NCBI GenBank assembly: GCA_020025015.1
Contig: JAHHSV010000005.1
Coordinates: forward strand, 1 to 62,371
DNA: 62,371 nt
Direction: 5' to 3'
Source: Anaeroplasmataceae bacterium
GTDB taxonomy: Bacteria > Bacillota_I > Bacilli_A > Acholeplasmatales > Anaeroplasmataceae
This document shows, in pieces, positions 1 through 7,822 of this stretch. The position numbers and the translations under genes are program-made. The notes beneath the pieces are model-generated. The model was not told the origin of the DNA. It made no database searches and worked only from the letters and a program-made list of their open reading frames with translations. The number at the start of each line of letters is the position of its first letter. Position 1 is the first letter of the stretch.

Positions 1-101
1 TCATTGGGAAATAATCAAAAGATAACTAATAAGAAATTATCAAAAGATAATCATACAAAAGAGTTAGCCCTAGCATTAGGGCTTTTCTTTTGCCTAAAAT
101 G
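1..101. other. Window edge: possible tail of an upstream gene and a terminator
   Basis: No complete gene fits here. One forward frame reads a short tail ending in TAA at 23-25, which could be the end of a gene lying outside the window, but this cannot be shown from 25 bases. The 12-mer ATCAAAAGATAA occurs twice (14-25 and 39-50). A hairpin AGCCCT/AGGGCT at 66-82 followed by TTTTCTTT looks like a rho-independent terminator for whatever lies upstream. Confidence 0.4.
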
Positions 102-110
102 TGCTATAAT
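82..110 (+). promoter_or_regulatory. Promoter of asnS (extended -10)
   Basis: TGC-TATAAT at 102-110 is a textbook extended -10 element. No good -35 is visible at the right distance, which is usual for extended -10 promoters. Transcription would start near 117 and give a leader of about 320 nt that contains the T-box. Confidence 0.6.
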
Positions 111-171
111 GTAAACGCTTTTATCTTATAGTTTCAAGATATTTAATATTTTATAGACAAACCTTTTTATT

Positions 172-188
172 TATAGTATCATACTATA
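172..188. repeat. 17-bp perfect palindrome in the asnS leader
   Basis: TATAGTAT-C-ATACTATA is a perfect inverted repeat lying between the asnS -10 and the start of the T-box stem I. It could be an operator or a small RNA hairpin; nothing else in the sequence decides between these. Confidence 0.4.
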
Positions 189-199
189 TGTATATAAAA

Positions 200-420
200 A
201 TTGTGCGAAGAAGAATGGTATTTTTTGAGTCTTTAAGAGAGCCTAGATTGGTGGAAACAGGTAGATTCTAATACCGGACAACATCTTCAAATGATAGAGG
301 AATTAAGTAGAACTATCCGTATCCTGGCGTTAACGGTTAAAGAGCTAGTCAAGTTTTTTCTTTTTTGGCTAGAACTAAGGTGGTACCGCGCGTTATAAAT
401 GCGTCCTTAGATACATTTTA
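200..420 (+). promoter_or_regulatory. T-box leader for asnS, specifier AAC (Asn)
   Basis: The leader has the T-box signature GGTGGTACCGCG (379-390) followed by the partner GCGTCCTT. Stem I contains the conserved GAGAGCC...GGTGGAAA segment. The lower stem pairs GAAGA (about 205) with TCTTC (284-288), and AAC at 280-282 sits directly above it in the specifier-loop position, matching an asparagine codon. The element senses uncharged tRNA-Asn. No hairpin with a T-run follows the antiterminator; instead its 3' strand (TCCTT) can pair with the asnS ribosome site GGAGGA, so control of translation is possible. Confidence 0.85.
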
Positions 421-436
421 TAACGGAGGATATATT

Positions 437-1819
437 ATGAGAAATTTATTATGGCAAATCTTTAAGGACTACCAAGATTATGCTGATAAGGAAGTATTAA
501 TTAGAGGCTGGGTTAGAAATAATCGTGACCAAAAGTCATTTGGTTTTTTAATGGTAAATGATGGAACTCATTTTAATACAGTTCAGGTAGTATATGATAG
601 TGACACAGAGGGCTTTGAAGAGGCTAGAAAGTTTAGAGTAGGAGTTTCAGTTGAGGTTAAGGGTAAATTATTATTAACACCTAACAATTCTCAACCTTTT
701 GAAATTCATGCTCTAAAAATAGTTTTATTAGGGGACTGTCCTGAAAACTATCCAATTCAACCAAAGCGTCACTCACGTGAATTTTTAAGGGAAAATGCTC
801 ATTTAAGAGTTAGAACCAATTTATTTAGTGCAGTATTTAGGGTAAGAAGTGTGGCAGCAAGAGCTATACATGAATTCTTCCAGCAGCAAAGATTCGTGTA
901 TGTTCACACACCACTTTTAACAGCCTCAGACTGTGAAGGTGCTGGACAAATGTTCCAGGTTACTACCTTAGATTTAAATAAAATTGCGAAGGAGGGAGTA
1001 GTAGATTATTCAAAAGATTTTTTTGGCAAACCTGCAAATTTAACTGTATCAGGACAATTAGAAGCAGAAACATACGCAATGGGCTTTGGTAATGTTTATA
1101 CATTTGGCCCTACTTTTAGAGCAGAAAATTCAAACACTCAGCGTCATGCTTCTGAATTCTGGATGATTGAGCCTGAAATGGCTTTTGCGGACTTATCTGA
1201 TGTAATGGATACAATGGAGGATATGATTAAATTCATTATTCGCTTTGTTTTAAAGGAAACATCAGATGAAATGAAATTTTTTGATCAATTCGTTGAAAAG
1301 GGACTTATTGATCGTTTGACGCATGTAGCTAATTCAAGCTTTGTGCGTGTAACTCATGAGGATGCGATTACAATCTTAAGAGAAGCTAAATGTAAATTTG
1401 AAAACGAGCCTAAATATGGTGAGGATTTAGCAACTGAGCATGAAAAGTATTTAACAGAGGTTTACTTTAAATCCCCTGTTTTCGTAACAAACTGGCCAAA
1501 GGATATTAAGGCGTTCTATATGCGCCAAAATGCTGATGGTAAGACTGTTGCGGCAGTTGACCTATTAGTACCTGGCTCTGGTGAATTATGCGGTGGATCC
1601 CAAAGAGAGGAACGTTTAGATTTATTATTGAAGCGTATGAATGAGCTTGGAATCGAACCTGAATCTATGGATTGGTATTTAGATACAAGACGCTATGGTG
1701 GATGTATCCATAGTGGCTTTGGTATGGGCTTTGAACGTTTAATTATGTATTTAACAGGTGTTGAAAACATTCGTGATGTTATCCCATTCCCAAGAACACC
1801 AAAAAACATTGAATTTTAA
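437..1819 (+). CDS. asnS: Asparaginyl-tRNA synthetase
   Basis: Charges tRNA-Asn with asparagine in the cytosol. The 460-residue product has the usual length of bacterial AsnRS. It has an N-terminal OB-fold anticodon-binding domain (about residues 15-110) and a class II catalytic domain with motif 2 (FRAEN, followed by the HASEFWMIE segment) and motif 3 (GFGMGFERLIMY). Start: an in-frame TTG at 365 would give 24 extra residues, but those codons are the T-box antiterminator; ATG 437 follows GGAGGA at the right distance. The gene stands alone behind its T-box. A direct AsnRS suggests that Asn-tRNA is not made only by the transamidation route. Confidence 0.95.
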   Translation: MRNLLWQIFKDYQDYADKEVLIRGWVRNNRDQKSFGFLMVNDGTHFNTVQVVYDSDTEGFEEARKFRVGVSVEVKGKLLLTPNNSQPFEIHALKIVLLGDCPENYPIQPKRHSREFLRENAHLRVRTNLFSAVFRVRSVAARAIHEFFQQQRFVYVHTPLLTASDCEGAGQMFQVTTLDLNKIAKEGVVDYSKDFFGKPANLTVSGQLEAETYAMGFGNVYTFGPTFRAENSNTQRHASEFWMIEPEMAFADLSDVMDTMEDMIKFIIRFVLKETSDEMKFFDQFVEKGLIDRLTHVANSSFVRVTHEDAITILREAKCKFENEPKYGEDLATEHEKYLTEVYFKSPVFVTNWPKDIKAFYMRQNADGKTVAAVDLLVPGSGELCGGSQREERLDLLLKRMNELGIEPESMDWYLDTRRYGGCIHSGFGMGFERLIMYLTGVENIRDVIPFPRTPKNIEF

Positions 1820-1939
1820 TAGTTTTATTAAAATAATCAAACTAGCCTAAAAGCGTAAATTTTACTTTACTCTTTTAACGCATTTCTTAAAAAAGCATTA
1901 TGTTAAAGGGCTTTTGTGCTTTCCTTGAATATACCTTTA

Positions 1940-1980
1940 TGGTATAATTAAAGTAGTGCAAAAGGCTGAAAACGTTTTAT
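1940..1980 (+). promoter_or_regulatory. Promoter and cre-like CcpA site of the ABC/nuclease operon
   Basis: TGG-TATAAT at 1940-1948 is an extended -10. TGAAAACGTTTTAT at 1967-1980 matches the catabolite-responsive element consensus TGWAANCGNTNWCA at 12 of 14 positions and is centred on the perfect palindrome AAAACGTTTT. Its place just downstream of the start site suits a CcpA roadblock, so the operon is probably repressed when a preferred sugar is present. Confidence 0.6.
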
Positions 1981-2004
1981 GCATCAAAGAGACGGAGGAT
2001 TTTT

Positions 2005-3069
2005 ATGAAAGTCGTTTTACAAAATTTAACAAAGGTCTTCATTAATAAAAAAGCAAAAAGTGAAGTCAGAGCTGTAGACAATTTAAATATAGAAATTCCT
2101 GATGGCAAATTAATTGGGTTACTAGGTCCATCAGGCTGTGGTAAGTCTACAACCTTATATATGATCTCTGGTTTGGAAAAGCCTACTAGCGGTCGTATAT
2201 TCTTTGGAGACAGTGATGTTACAAGAATAGCACCAGAAAAAAGAGGAATTGGCTTAGTTTTCCAAAACTACGCTTTATATCCTCATATGACTGTACTTCA
2301 AAACATTAAATTCCCATTAGATAACGCTAAGGTTCCTGCTAAGGAAGCTGCAGTAAAGGCTTATGAGGTTGCTAAATTAGTTCAGCTAGATGAATTAATG
2401 GGACGTAAACCAGCAGAGCTATCTGGTGGTCAACAGCAACGTGTGGCGATTGCTCGTGCGTTAGTAAAATCACCTAATGTATTACTATTAGATGAGCCAT
2501 TATCTAACCTTGATGCTCGTTTACGTTTACAAACTCGTGAAGAGATTAAACGTATTCAAAGAAAAACAGGCGTTACTACAATTTTCGTAACTCATGACCA
2601 AGAAGAAGCTATGAGTATTTCTGATTATATCGTAGTTATGAAATTAGGTGTAATGCAGCAGGTTGGTAAGCCTCAGGATGTATATGATGATCCTACAAAC
2701 TTATTCGTTGCTAAGTTCTTAGGAACACCTCCTATTAACGTATTTAATGGCGAAATTAAAAATGGCAAGGTTTATATCGGCGATGACGCTATTATGGAAA
2801 CAAATCATAGTGATCGTAAGGTATATGTTGCGATTCGTCCGGAAGGATTTACATTAGAGAATGGTGTTTTATCTGTTAATGTTGATCACGTTGAGGTAAT
2901 GGGTAGAGATGTATCTGTTATTTCTACAAATGAGCATTGTGAAAAGCCTACAATTAGAACTATTCTAGATGCAGATTTAAAATTACCAGGAGAGGGAAGC
3001 TTCAAATTTGGTGTAAAGCCTAATAAGGTATTCTTATTTGATGGCGAGACAGAAGAGAGGTTGAGATAA
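2005..3069 (+). CDS. ABC importer ATP-binding subunit (UgpC/MsmK type)
   Basis: Energises the importer made with the next three genes. The 354-residue protein has Walker A (GPSGCGKST, near residue 41), Q-loop (FQNYALYPH), the LSGGQQQR signature, Walker B (LLLDEPLSNLD) and the switch histidine (VTHD), then a C-terminal TOBE/MalK regulatory region of about 115 residues. This is the class that serves CUT1 sugar, oligosaccharide and glycerol-3-phosphate importers, and such ATPases can be shared between transporters. First gene of the operon, with a good SD (GGAGGA). Confidence 0.9.
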   Translation: MKVVLQNLTKVFINKKAKSEVRAVDNLNIEIPDGKLIGLLGPSGCGKSTTLYMISGLEKPTSGRIFFGDSDVTRIAPEKRGIGLVFQNYALYPHMTVLQNIKFPLDNAKVPAKEAAVKAYEVAKLVQLDELMGRKPAELSGGQQQRVAIARALVKSPNVLLLDEPLSNLDARLRLQTREEIKRIQRKTGVTTIFVTHDQEEAMSISDYIVVMKLGVMQQVGKPQDVYDDPTNLFVAKFLGTPPINVFNGEIKNGKVYIGDDAIMETNHSDRKVYVAIRPEGFTLENGVLSVNVDHVEVMGRDVSVISTNEHCEKPTIRTILDADLKLPGEGSFKFGVKPNKVFLFDGETEERLR

Positions 3070-3070
3070 T

Positions 3071-4093
3071 ATGGCTAAAAAAACTATATTACCTGCCGAG
3101 TCTGTTGAATTAACTAATGAGCCAATTACTTTACCAAATGAACCTGAAGATAAAAATTTAAAAACTAGTAAATTTAAGGAATTTTGTTCAAATAACAAAG
3201 GTTATTTATATATGCTTCCAGCCTTTGTTTTCCTATTAATTTTTACAATTTATCCGATTTTCAATACATTAATTTCAGCTTTTAAGAACAACTTTAGAGC
3301 TTTATATGGAACGTATGAAGGATTTGGTATTGCGAATTTCATCAAGGTTCTAGAATGGAAAAGCTTTACCAACGCATTATTTAATACGTTGATGTTTGCG
3401 TTTATATCAGTTCCGTTATCGTTATTGATTGCTCTATTTATTTCAGTTTGGTTAAATAGAATGACTTGGTTCCATAACTTATATCAAACATTATTCTTTT
3501 TACCATATTTAACAAACGCAATGGCCGTTGGTTCAGTATTCATGGCGATGTTCAACGTTGTTGGTGGTACAACAGCCCAGGATTCTATGTCACCTGGTTT
3601 GGTCAATACAATTCTACAGTTGATTGGCTTTAAACCGATATATTGGGTTAACCCTGGTGCTTCACTTTGGGCTCAGCGTGCAGTTGTAATCCTATACTCT
3701 ATATGGTCATCATTACCGTTTAAGATTTTAATTATTTCATCAGCTTTACAAAGTGTTAATAAGCAATATTATGATGCAGCTAAGATTGATGGTGCATCTA
3801 AGACTAAGACACTTTGGAAGGTTACAGTACCTTTAATTTCCCCAATGCTATCTTATCTATTGATTACTGGCTTTATTGGTGGTTTTAAGGAATATACCTC
3901 AATCGTTGGTATCTTTGGTCCTACAATGGGTGCTGAAGATGGTGATATGAATACAATGGTTGGATTCATATATGAACGTATAAGTGATGGTAGAACAGGA
4001 CTCGCGGCAGCGGGCGCTCTGATTCTATTTGTGATAATTTTAATATTTACTGGTATTAACCTACTAGTAAGTAAGAAGAGAGTACATTATTAG
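3071..4093 (+). CDS. ABC importer permease (MalF/UgpA type)
   Basis: Inner transmembrane half of the importer, 340 residues. A charged N-terminal tail of about 45 residues precedes six predicted membrane segments. The cytoplasmic EAA loop, which docks on the ATPase, reads AAKIDGASKTKTLWKVTVP. It starts one base after the ATPase stop codon, so the two are translated together. Belongs to the binding-protein-dependent transport inner membrane family, CUT1 branch; the substrate cannot be read from the sequence. Confidence 0.88.
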   Translation: MAKKTILPAESVELTNEPITLPNEPEDKNLKTSKFKEFCSNNKGYLYMLPAFVFLLIFTIYPIFNTLISAFKNNFRALYGTYEGFGIANFIKVLEWKSFTNALFNTLMFAFISVPLSLLIALFISVWLNRMTWFHNLYQTLFFLPYLTNAMAVGSVFMAMFNVVGGTTAQDSMSPGLVNTILQLIGFKPIYWVNPGASLWAQRAVVILYSIWSSLPFKILIISSALQSVNKQYYDAAKIDGASKTKTLWKVTVPLISPMLSYLLITGFIGGFKEYTSIVGIFGPTMGAEDGDMNTMVGFIYERISDGRTGLAAAGALILFVIILIFTGINLLVSKKRVHY

Positions 4094-4104
4094 GAGGTTA
4101 GACT

Positions 4105-5091
4105 ATGGAAGATAAGAAAATAGAAGAAAATGTAGTAGAAAAAGATCCTAATCTAAAAAATGTAACACCTTCTAATGATGAAGATGAACAATTTGAGCTT
4201 CAAATGCAAAAGGTTCAAAGAAGACAAAAAGTGACTAAGGTTTCAGGAATGGTATTCTTATACATAATAATGACTATTTTAGCACTTTTAGCTTTATTCC
4301 CATTCATATTCATGTTCTTGTCATCATTAATGACAAACGATCAATATCGTGGAATCGTTGAAATTGGGGATATGTTCCCTAGAGCACCATTACAATGGGT
4401 TAATTATCAGCATGCTTTATTAGCTGGTGGTAGATCAGGCCCTACATTTGGTGTTGCATTATTTAACACATTTATTGTTGCTTTTGGTTCAACAGCTTTA
4501 TCAATGATTGTTATTATTTTATCAGCATATGCCTTTGCTAAATTAAAATTTGCTGGTAAGGATTTAATTTTCTCATTATTATTAATGACAATGATGATCC
4601 CTGGTGAGCTATTTACTATTACAAACTTTATAACAATCCACAATATGCAATTGTCAGATACATTAGTTGCGTTAGTATTACCATTTATGATTTCTGTTTA
4701 TTATATTTATTTGTTAAGAAATAATTTTAAGCAGATACCAGATGAGCTATACAAAGCAGCTAAGGTAGATGGATTATCTGATATGAAGTACTTAATCAAG
4801 GTTATGATTCCATTAACTGCTCCAACAATTACATCAATTACTATTTTAAAAATCATTGGTATTTGGAACTCATATATTTGGCCACAGTTAATCAACAAAA
4901 ACATTTCATATCAATTATTATCAAATTGGATGGCAGCAGCTGGACATCCTGCAACAGGAGATATCAGCGAAGTTCAAATTCCAATTAAAATGGCAGCAGC
5001 CACAATTATCACAATACCATTATTAATCGCATTCCTATGCTTTAGAAAGTATATTATGCGTGGTATTTCAAAAAGTGGTATTAAAGGCTAA
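4105..5091 (+). CDS. ABC importer permease (MalG/UgpE type)
   Basis: Second membrane half, 328 residues, with an acidic N-terminal tail of about 45 residues, six predicted membrane segments and the EAA motif AAKVDGLSDMKYLIKVMIP. It starts 11 bases after the first permease and has its own SD (AGGAGG). Together with the previous two genes and the following lipoprotein it forms a complete CUT1-type importer. Confidence 0.88.
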   Translation: MEDKKIEENVVEKDPNLKNVTPSNDEDEQFELQMQKVQRRQKVTKVSGMVFLYIIMTILALLALFPFIFMFLSSLMTNDQYRGIVEIGDMFPRAPLQWVNYQHALLAGGRSGPTFGVALFNTFIVAFGSTALSMIVIILSAYAFAKLKFAGKDLIFSLLLMTMMIPGELFTITNFITIHNMQLSDTLVALVLPFMISVYYIYLLRNNFKQIPDELYKAAKVDGLSDMKYLIKVMIPLTAPTITSITILKIIGIWNSYIWPQLINKNISYQLLSNWMAAAGHPATGDISEVQIPIKMAAATIITIPLLIAFLCFRKYIMRGISKSGIKG

Positions 5092-5099
5092 AAAATGTT

Positions 5100-5124
5100 A
5101 ATAACCTGGTAGAACCAGTTTATT
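5100..5124 (+). promoter_or_regulatory. Intercistronic hairpin before the binding protein
   Basis: AATAACCTGGT and ACCAGTTTATT form a stable stem with a 3-base loop between the second permease and the binding-protein gene, without a T-run. Such hairpins commonly protect the downstream mRNA and let the binding protein be made in excess over the membrane subunits. Confidence 0.45.
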
Positions 5125-5153
5125 AAATAAAAAGCAAAAGGAGAAAAAAACAA

Positions 5154-6557
5154 ATGTCTATTAAAAAAGTTTTATTCACAACTGCATTAGTGTCAGTAGC
5201 TACATTAGGTTTAGCATCATGTAGCGGTGATGATGCAAACAAAATTGAATTCTACACATCTATGGGTGATGAACCAAGAAAATTACTTGACCCAATGGTA
5301 GAAGCATTTAACGCAAAACAATCTACTTATAAGATTAGCGTTGTAAATCCAGGTGGTGGTTATGATGGTGTTAAAGATGCTGTTAACGCTGCTATTCAAG
5401 GTAACAAGCAACCAGCTATAGCATATTGCTACCCAGACCACGTTGCAGAGTATTTACCTACTGGTAAGGTAGTAAATATGTATGATTTAATTCATGGTGA
5501 AAACGGCTTTACTGAAGATGAAATTGCTGACTTCATTCCTCAATTTTATGAAGAAGGTTATAAGGCATTCGGTAAGACTGAAGAAGACCACGTAATGTAC
5601 ACATTACCTTTCTCAAAGTCTACAGAAGCAATGTATTATAATGTTGATGTTATGAAAGCTTTATATGGTGATGCATGGAAAGAACACCTACCTAAGACTT
5701 GGGATGACTTATGGGAAATTGGTAAAAAATTAAAATCAATGCCAGAATATAAGGATTGGTTTGTATTGGGTTATGATAGTGAATCTAACTGGTTCATTAC
5801 TATGGCTGAACAGTTAGGAAACCCTTATACAGTAGCAGGCGATTCACTTGAACCAAAAGATCACATCGTATTTAATGATCCAAGCAACGTTAAGATGATG
5901 GAAGGCTTAAAGAAGATATATGATGAGAAGTTATTTACAACTCAAAAATTATATGGTTCATATACATCTAATTTATTCACAAAGGCAAAAGAGCCTATGA
6001 AGGTTGATGGTGTAGTACAAAAGGATGAAAATGGTAATCCAATTATGGTAACTGTAAAGCAATCATGCTTATTCTCAATTGGTTCTACTGCAGGTGCAAC
6101 TCACCAAAAACCAAAAGATGGTCAATTTGTTCCAGGTGTAACAAGTATTCCTCAGGTTGATACTAAGAATCCTAAATCAATTTCTCAAGGACCATCTTTA
6201 TGTATGTTAAAGCAATCTGATCCTGAAAAAGAAAAAGTAGCATGGGAATTCGTTAAGGAATTATTAGCTCCTGAATTCCAAGCAAAGTTTGCTCAGGCTC
6301 AAGGCTACATGCCAGTTAGAGTTTCTTGTACAGAAGATAAAGCCTTCAAAGAATGGTTAAATAACCCAACTGACTTAATTGCACAAACAATGAAGCTAGC
6401 TATCGATCAAAGAGCTAACTACTTCATTTCTCCAGCATTTAATGGTTCAAATAAGGCTCGTACTCAAGTTGGCGCAGCATTAATTTCTGTATTAAAGGGT
6501 ACTGAAAAGAATGCGGCTAAGGCATTACAAGATGCTTACGATGAGGCTATTTTCTAA
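5154..6557 (+). CDS. Extracellular solute-binding lipoprotein (family 1)
   Basis: Captures the substrate on the outer face of the membrane and hands it to the permeases. The 467-residue protein has a lipoprotein signal with the lipobox LASC (Cys23) and then a typical family 1 fold (IEFYTSMGDEP near the start of the mature protein, aromatic-rich cleft residues such as WFITMAEQ). The family binds sugars and sugar phosphates such as glycerol-3-phosphate. Given the nucleases encoded just downstream, a nucleoside, nucleotide or oligonucleotide-derived ligand is possible, but that is inference. Strong SD (AAAAGGAG). Confidence 0.85.
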   Translation: MSIKKVLFTTALVSVATLGLASCSGDDANKIEFYTSMGDEPRKLLDPMVEAFNAKQSTYKISVVNPGGGYDGVKDAVNAAIQGNKQPAIAYCYPDHVAEYLPTGKVVNMYDLIHGENGFTEDEIADFIPQFYEEGYKAFGKTEEDHVMYTLPFSKSTEAMYYNVDVMKALYGDAWKEHLPKTWDDLWEIGKKLKSMPEYKDWFVLGYDSESNWFITMAEQLGNPYTVAGDSLEPKDHIVFNDPSNVKMMEGLKKIYDEKLFTTQKLYGSYTSNLFTKAKEPMKVDGVVQKDENGNPIMVTVKQSCLFSIGSTAGATHQKPKDGQFVPGVTSIPQVDTKNPKSISQGPSLCMLKQSDPEKEKVAWEFVKELLAPEFQAKFAQAQGYMPVRVSCTEDKAFKEWLNNPTDLIAQTMKLAIDQRANYFISPAFNGSNKARTQVGAALISVLKGTEKNAAKALQDAYDEAIF

Positions 6558-6576
6558 TTGAAAGAGAAGATAAAGG

Positions 6577-7815
6577 ATGAAAAATATAGTTAAGAACATT
6601 GTCGGAATTGCATCAATATTCCTACTAGCAATGTCTTTAGCTTCATGTGGTTCAACTAAAGAGGTTGATTACGCAGCAGAGCTTAAGCTGACTGAAGATT
6701 ATGAAGGCCGTAACTTTATTACTGAAGGTATTGGTGAAGAAAGGTTAGTTTATTGCTTTGATGGTGATACTATTAAAACCTCAAGTGGAACCATTAGATT
6801 TTTAGCTGTTGATACCCCTGAGTCTACAAGTAATGTGGATAAATGGGGTAAATCAGCCTCATATTTCACTAAAGGTAAATTAATGGAGGCTGAAAAAATT
6901 GTTCTTGAAAGCAAGAACGTTGGTTCTCGTGCTGAACAAGAAAATAATGGTAGATATTTAGCTTTCGTTTGGTATATTCCAAAGGGAGCTAGTGAATTCA
7001 GAAATTTAAATTTAGAGTTAGTACAAGAGGGCTTTTCAGAATTTCAATCAACTGATAAATACGCTTCATATTTTCAAAAAGCTGCTGAACAGGCTGCTAA
7101 ATTGAAAAAACGTGTTCATGGTAATGATGAGGATCCTAATTACACAAATGAAATCTTAGAAACTAACTTAAAATATATTCAAGAACAGCTTAAAACAGAC
7201 CCTACTAATGTACTTGGTACAAAGGTTGGATTTGAAGCTTTTGTCACTGGATATAAACCAGGTAACAAACTAAATTTAAGACAAGTAGTAGATGGTGTAG
7301 AATACAATATGGATTTATACGTTGGGCATAAAACTGGTCCATATGCAATGATTGGTAATAAGGTTAGATATGTTGGATATGTTCAAGAATTCCCTGAAGG
7401 TAGTGAACAATTCCAAATTTCTGGTTTAATTATTGCAGATACTAATCCAGCAGGAACATATACTGAAGTAACTCATGAGGGTTATTATGTTCAGGTTGGT
7501 GAAAAGTATTTCCCTAACGCAAAAGGTGAGGTTAATAATGCGTTATATGATAATTTTACAATTTCTAATGTTTCTGTTAACGGTAAGGAATTAGTTATTA
7601 CTGGTGTTGCTAAACGTCGTGGTCTAGAAGACCGTGGTTTAGAGGCTAAGCGTACAATTACAATTAAGGTTCCATTAAAGGATGGAGAAGAAAATTCATT
7701 TAAGAATGGAAATATAATCAACTTTGTTGGTTTCACTGAAAGTCCTATAAAGTATACTACTGATAATTTTGTAGTAAATGTTGCACAGCTTTCTGACATT
7801 ACATTAGTAAAGTAA
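6577..7815 (+). CDS. Surface thermonuclease-like lipoprotein, first copy
   Basis: Probably a membrane-anchored nuclease that cuts extracellular DNA or RNA. The 412-residue protein has a lipobox (LASC, Cys24) and a staphylococcal-nuclease domain (about 55-185) with every catalytic position seen in SNase: DGDT with D62/D64, R74, VDTPE (D79, T80, E82) and R126 in NNGRYLAF. A second domain (about 190-295) looks like an OB-fold (VGFEAFVTGY, VRYVGYVQEF). A last module of about 100 residues is shared with the next gene and is not recognised. It begins 19 bases after the binding protein and so is in the importer operon. Confidence 0.85.
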   Translation: MKNIVKNIVGIASIFLLAMSLASCGSTKEVDYAAELKLTEDYEGRNFITEGIGEERLVYCFDGDTIKTSSGTIRFLAVDTPESTSNVDKWGKSASYFTKGKLMEAEKIVLESKNVGSRAEQENNGRYLAFVWYIPKGASEFRNLNLELVQEGFSEFQSTDKYASYFQKAAEQAAKLKKRVHGNDEDPNYTNEILETNLKYIQEQLKTDPTNVLGTKVGFEAFVTGYKPGNKLNLRQVVDGVEYNMDLYVGHKTGPYAMIGNKVRYVGYVQEFPEGSEQFQISGLIIADTNPAGTYTEVTHEGYYVQVGEKYFPNAKGEVNNALYDNFTISNVSVNGKELVITGVAKRRGLEDRGLEAKRTITIKVPLKDGEENSFKNGNIINFVGFTESPIKYTTDNFVVNVAQLSDITLVK

Positions 7816-7822
7816 GAAAATT

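Noticed and set aside
365..436. In-frame TTG start giving a 24-residue N-terminal extension of AsnRS
   Set aside because: These bases are the T-box antiterminator and the SD; ATG 437 has the correct ribosome site and gives the normal protein length.
1861..1922. Terminator for asnS
   Set aside because: Only short, interrupted stems (such as AAAAGC/GCTTTT) without a clean T-run are visible, so I did not call one with confidence.
7491..7799. 102-residue open frame opposite the first nuclease gene
   Set aside because: No SD, no promoter, no recognisable motif; it mirrors a highly AT-biased coding strand.
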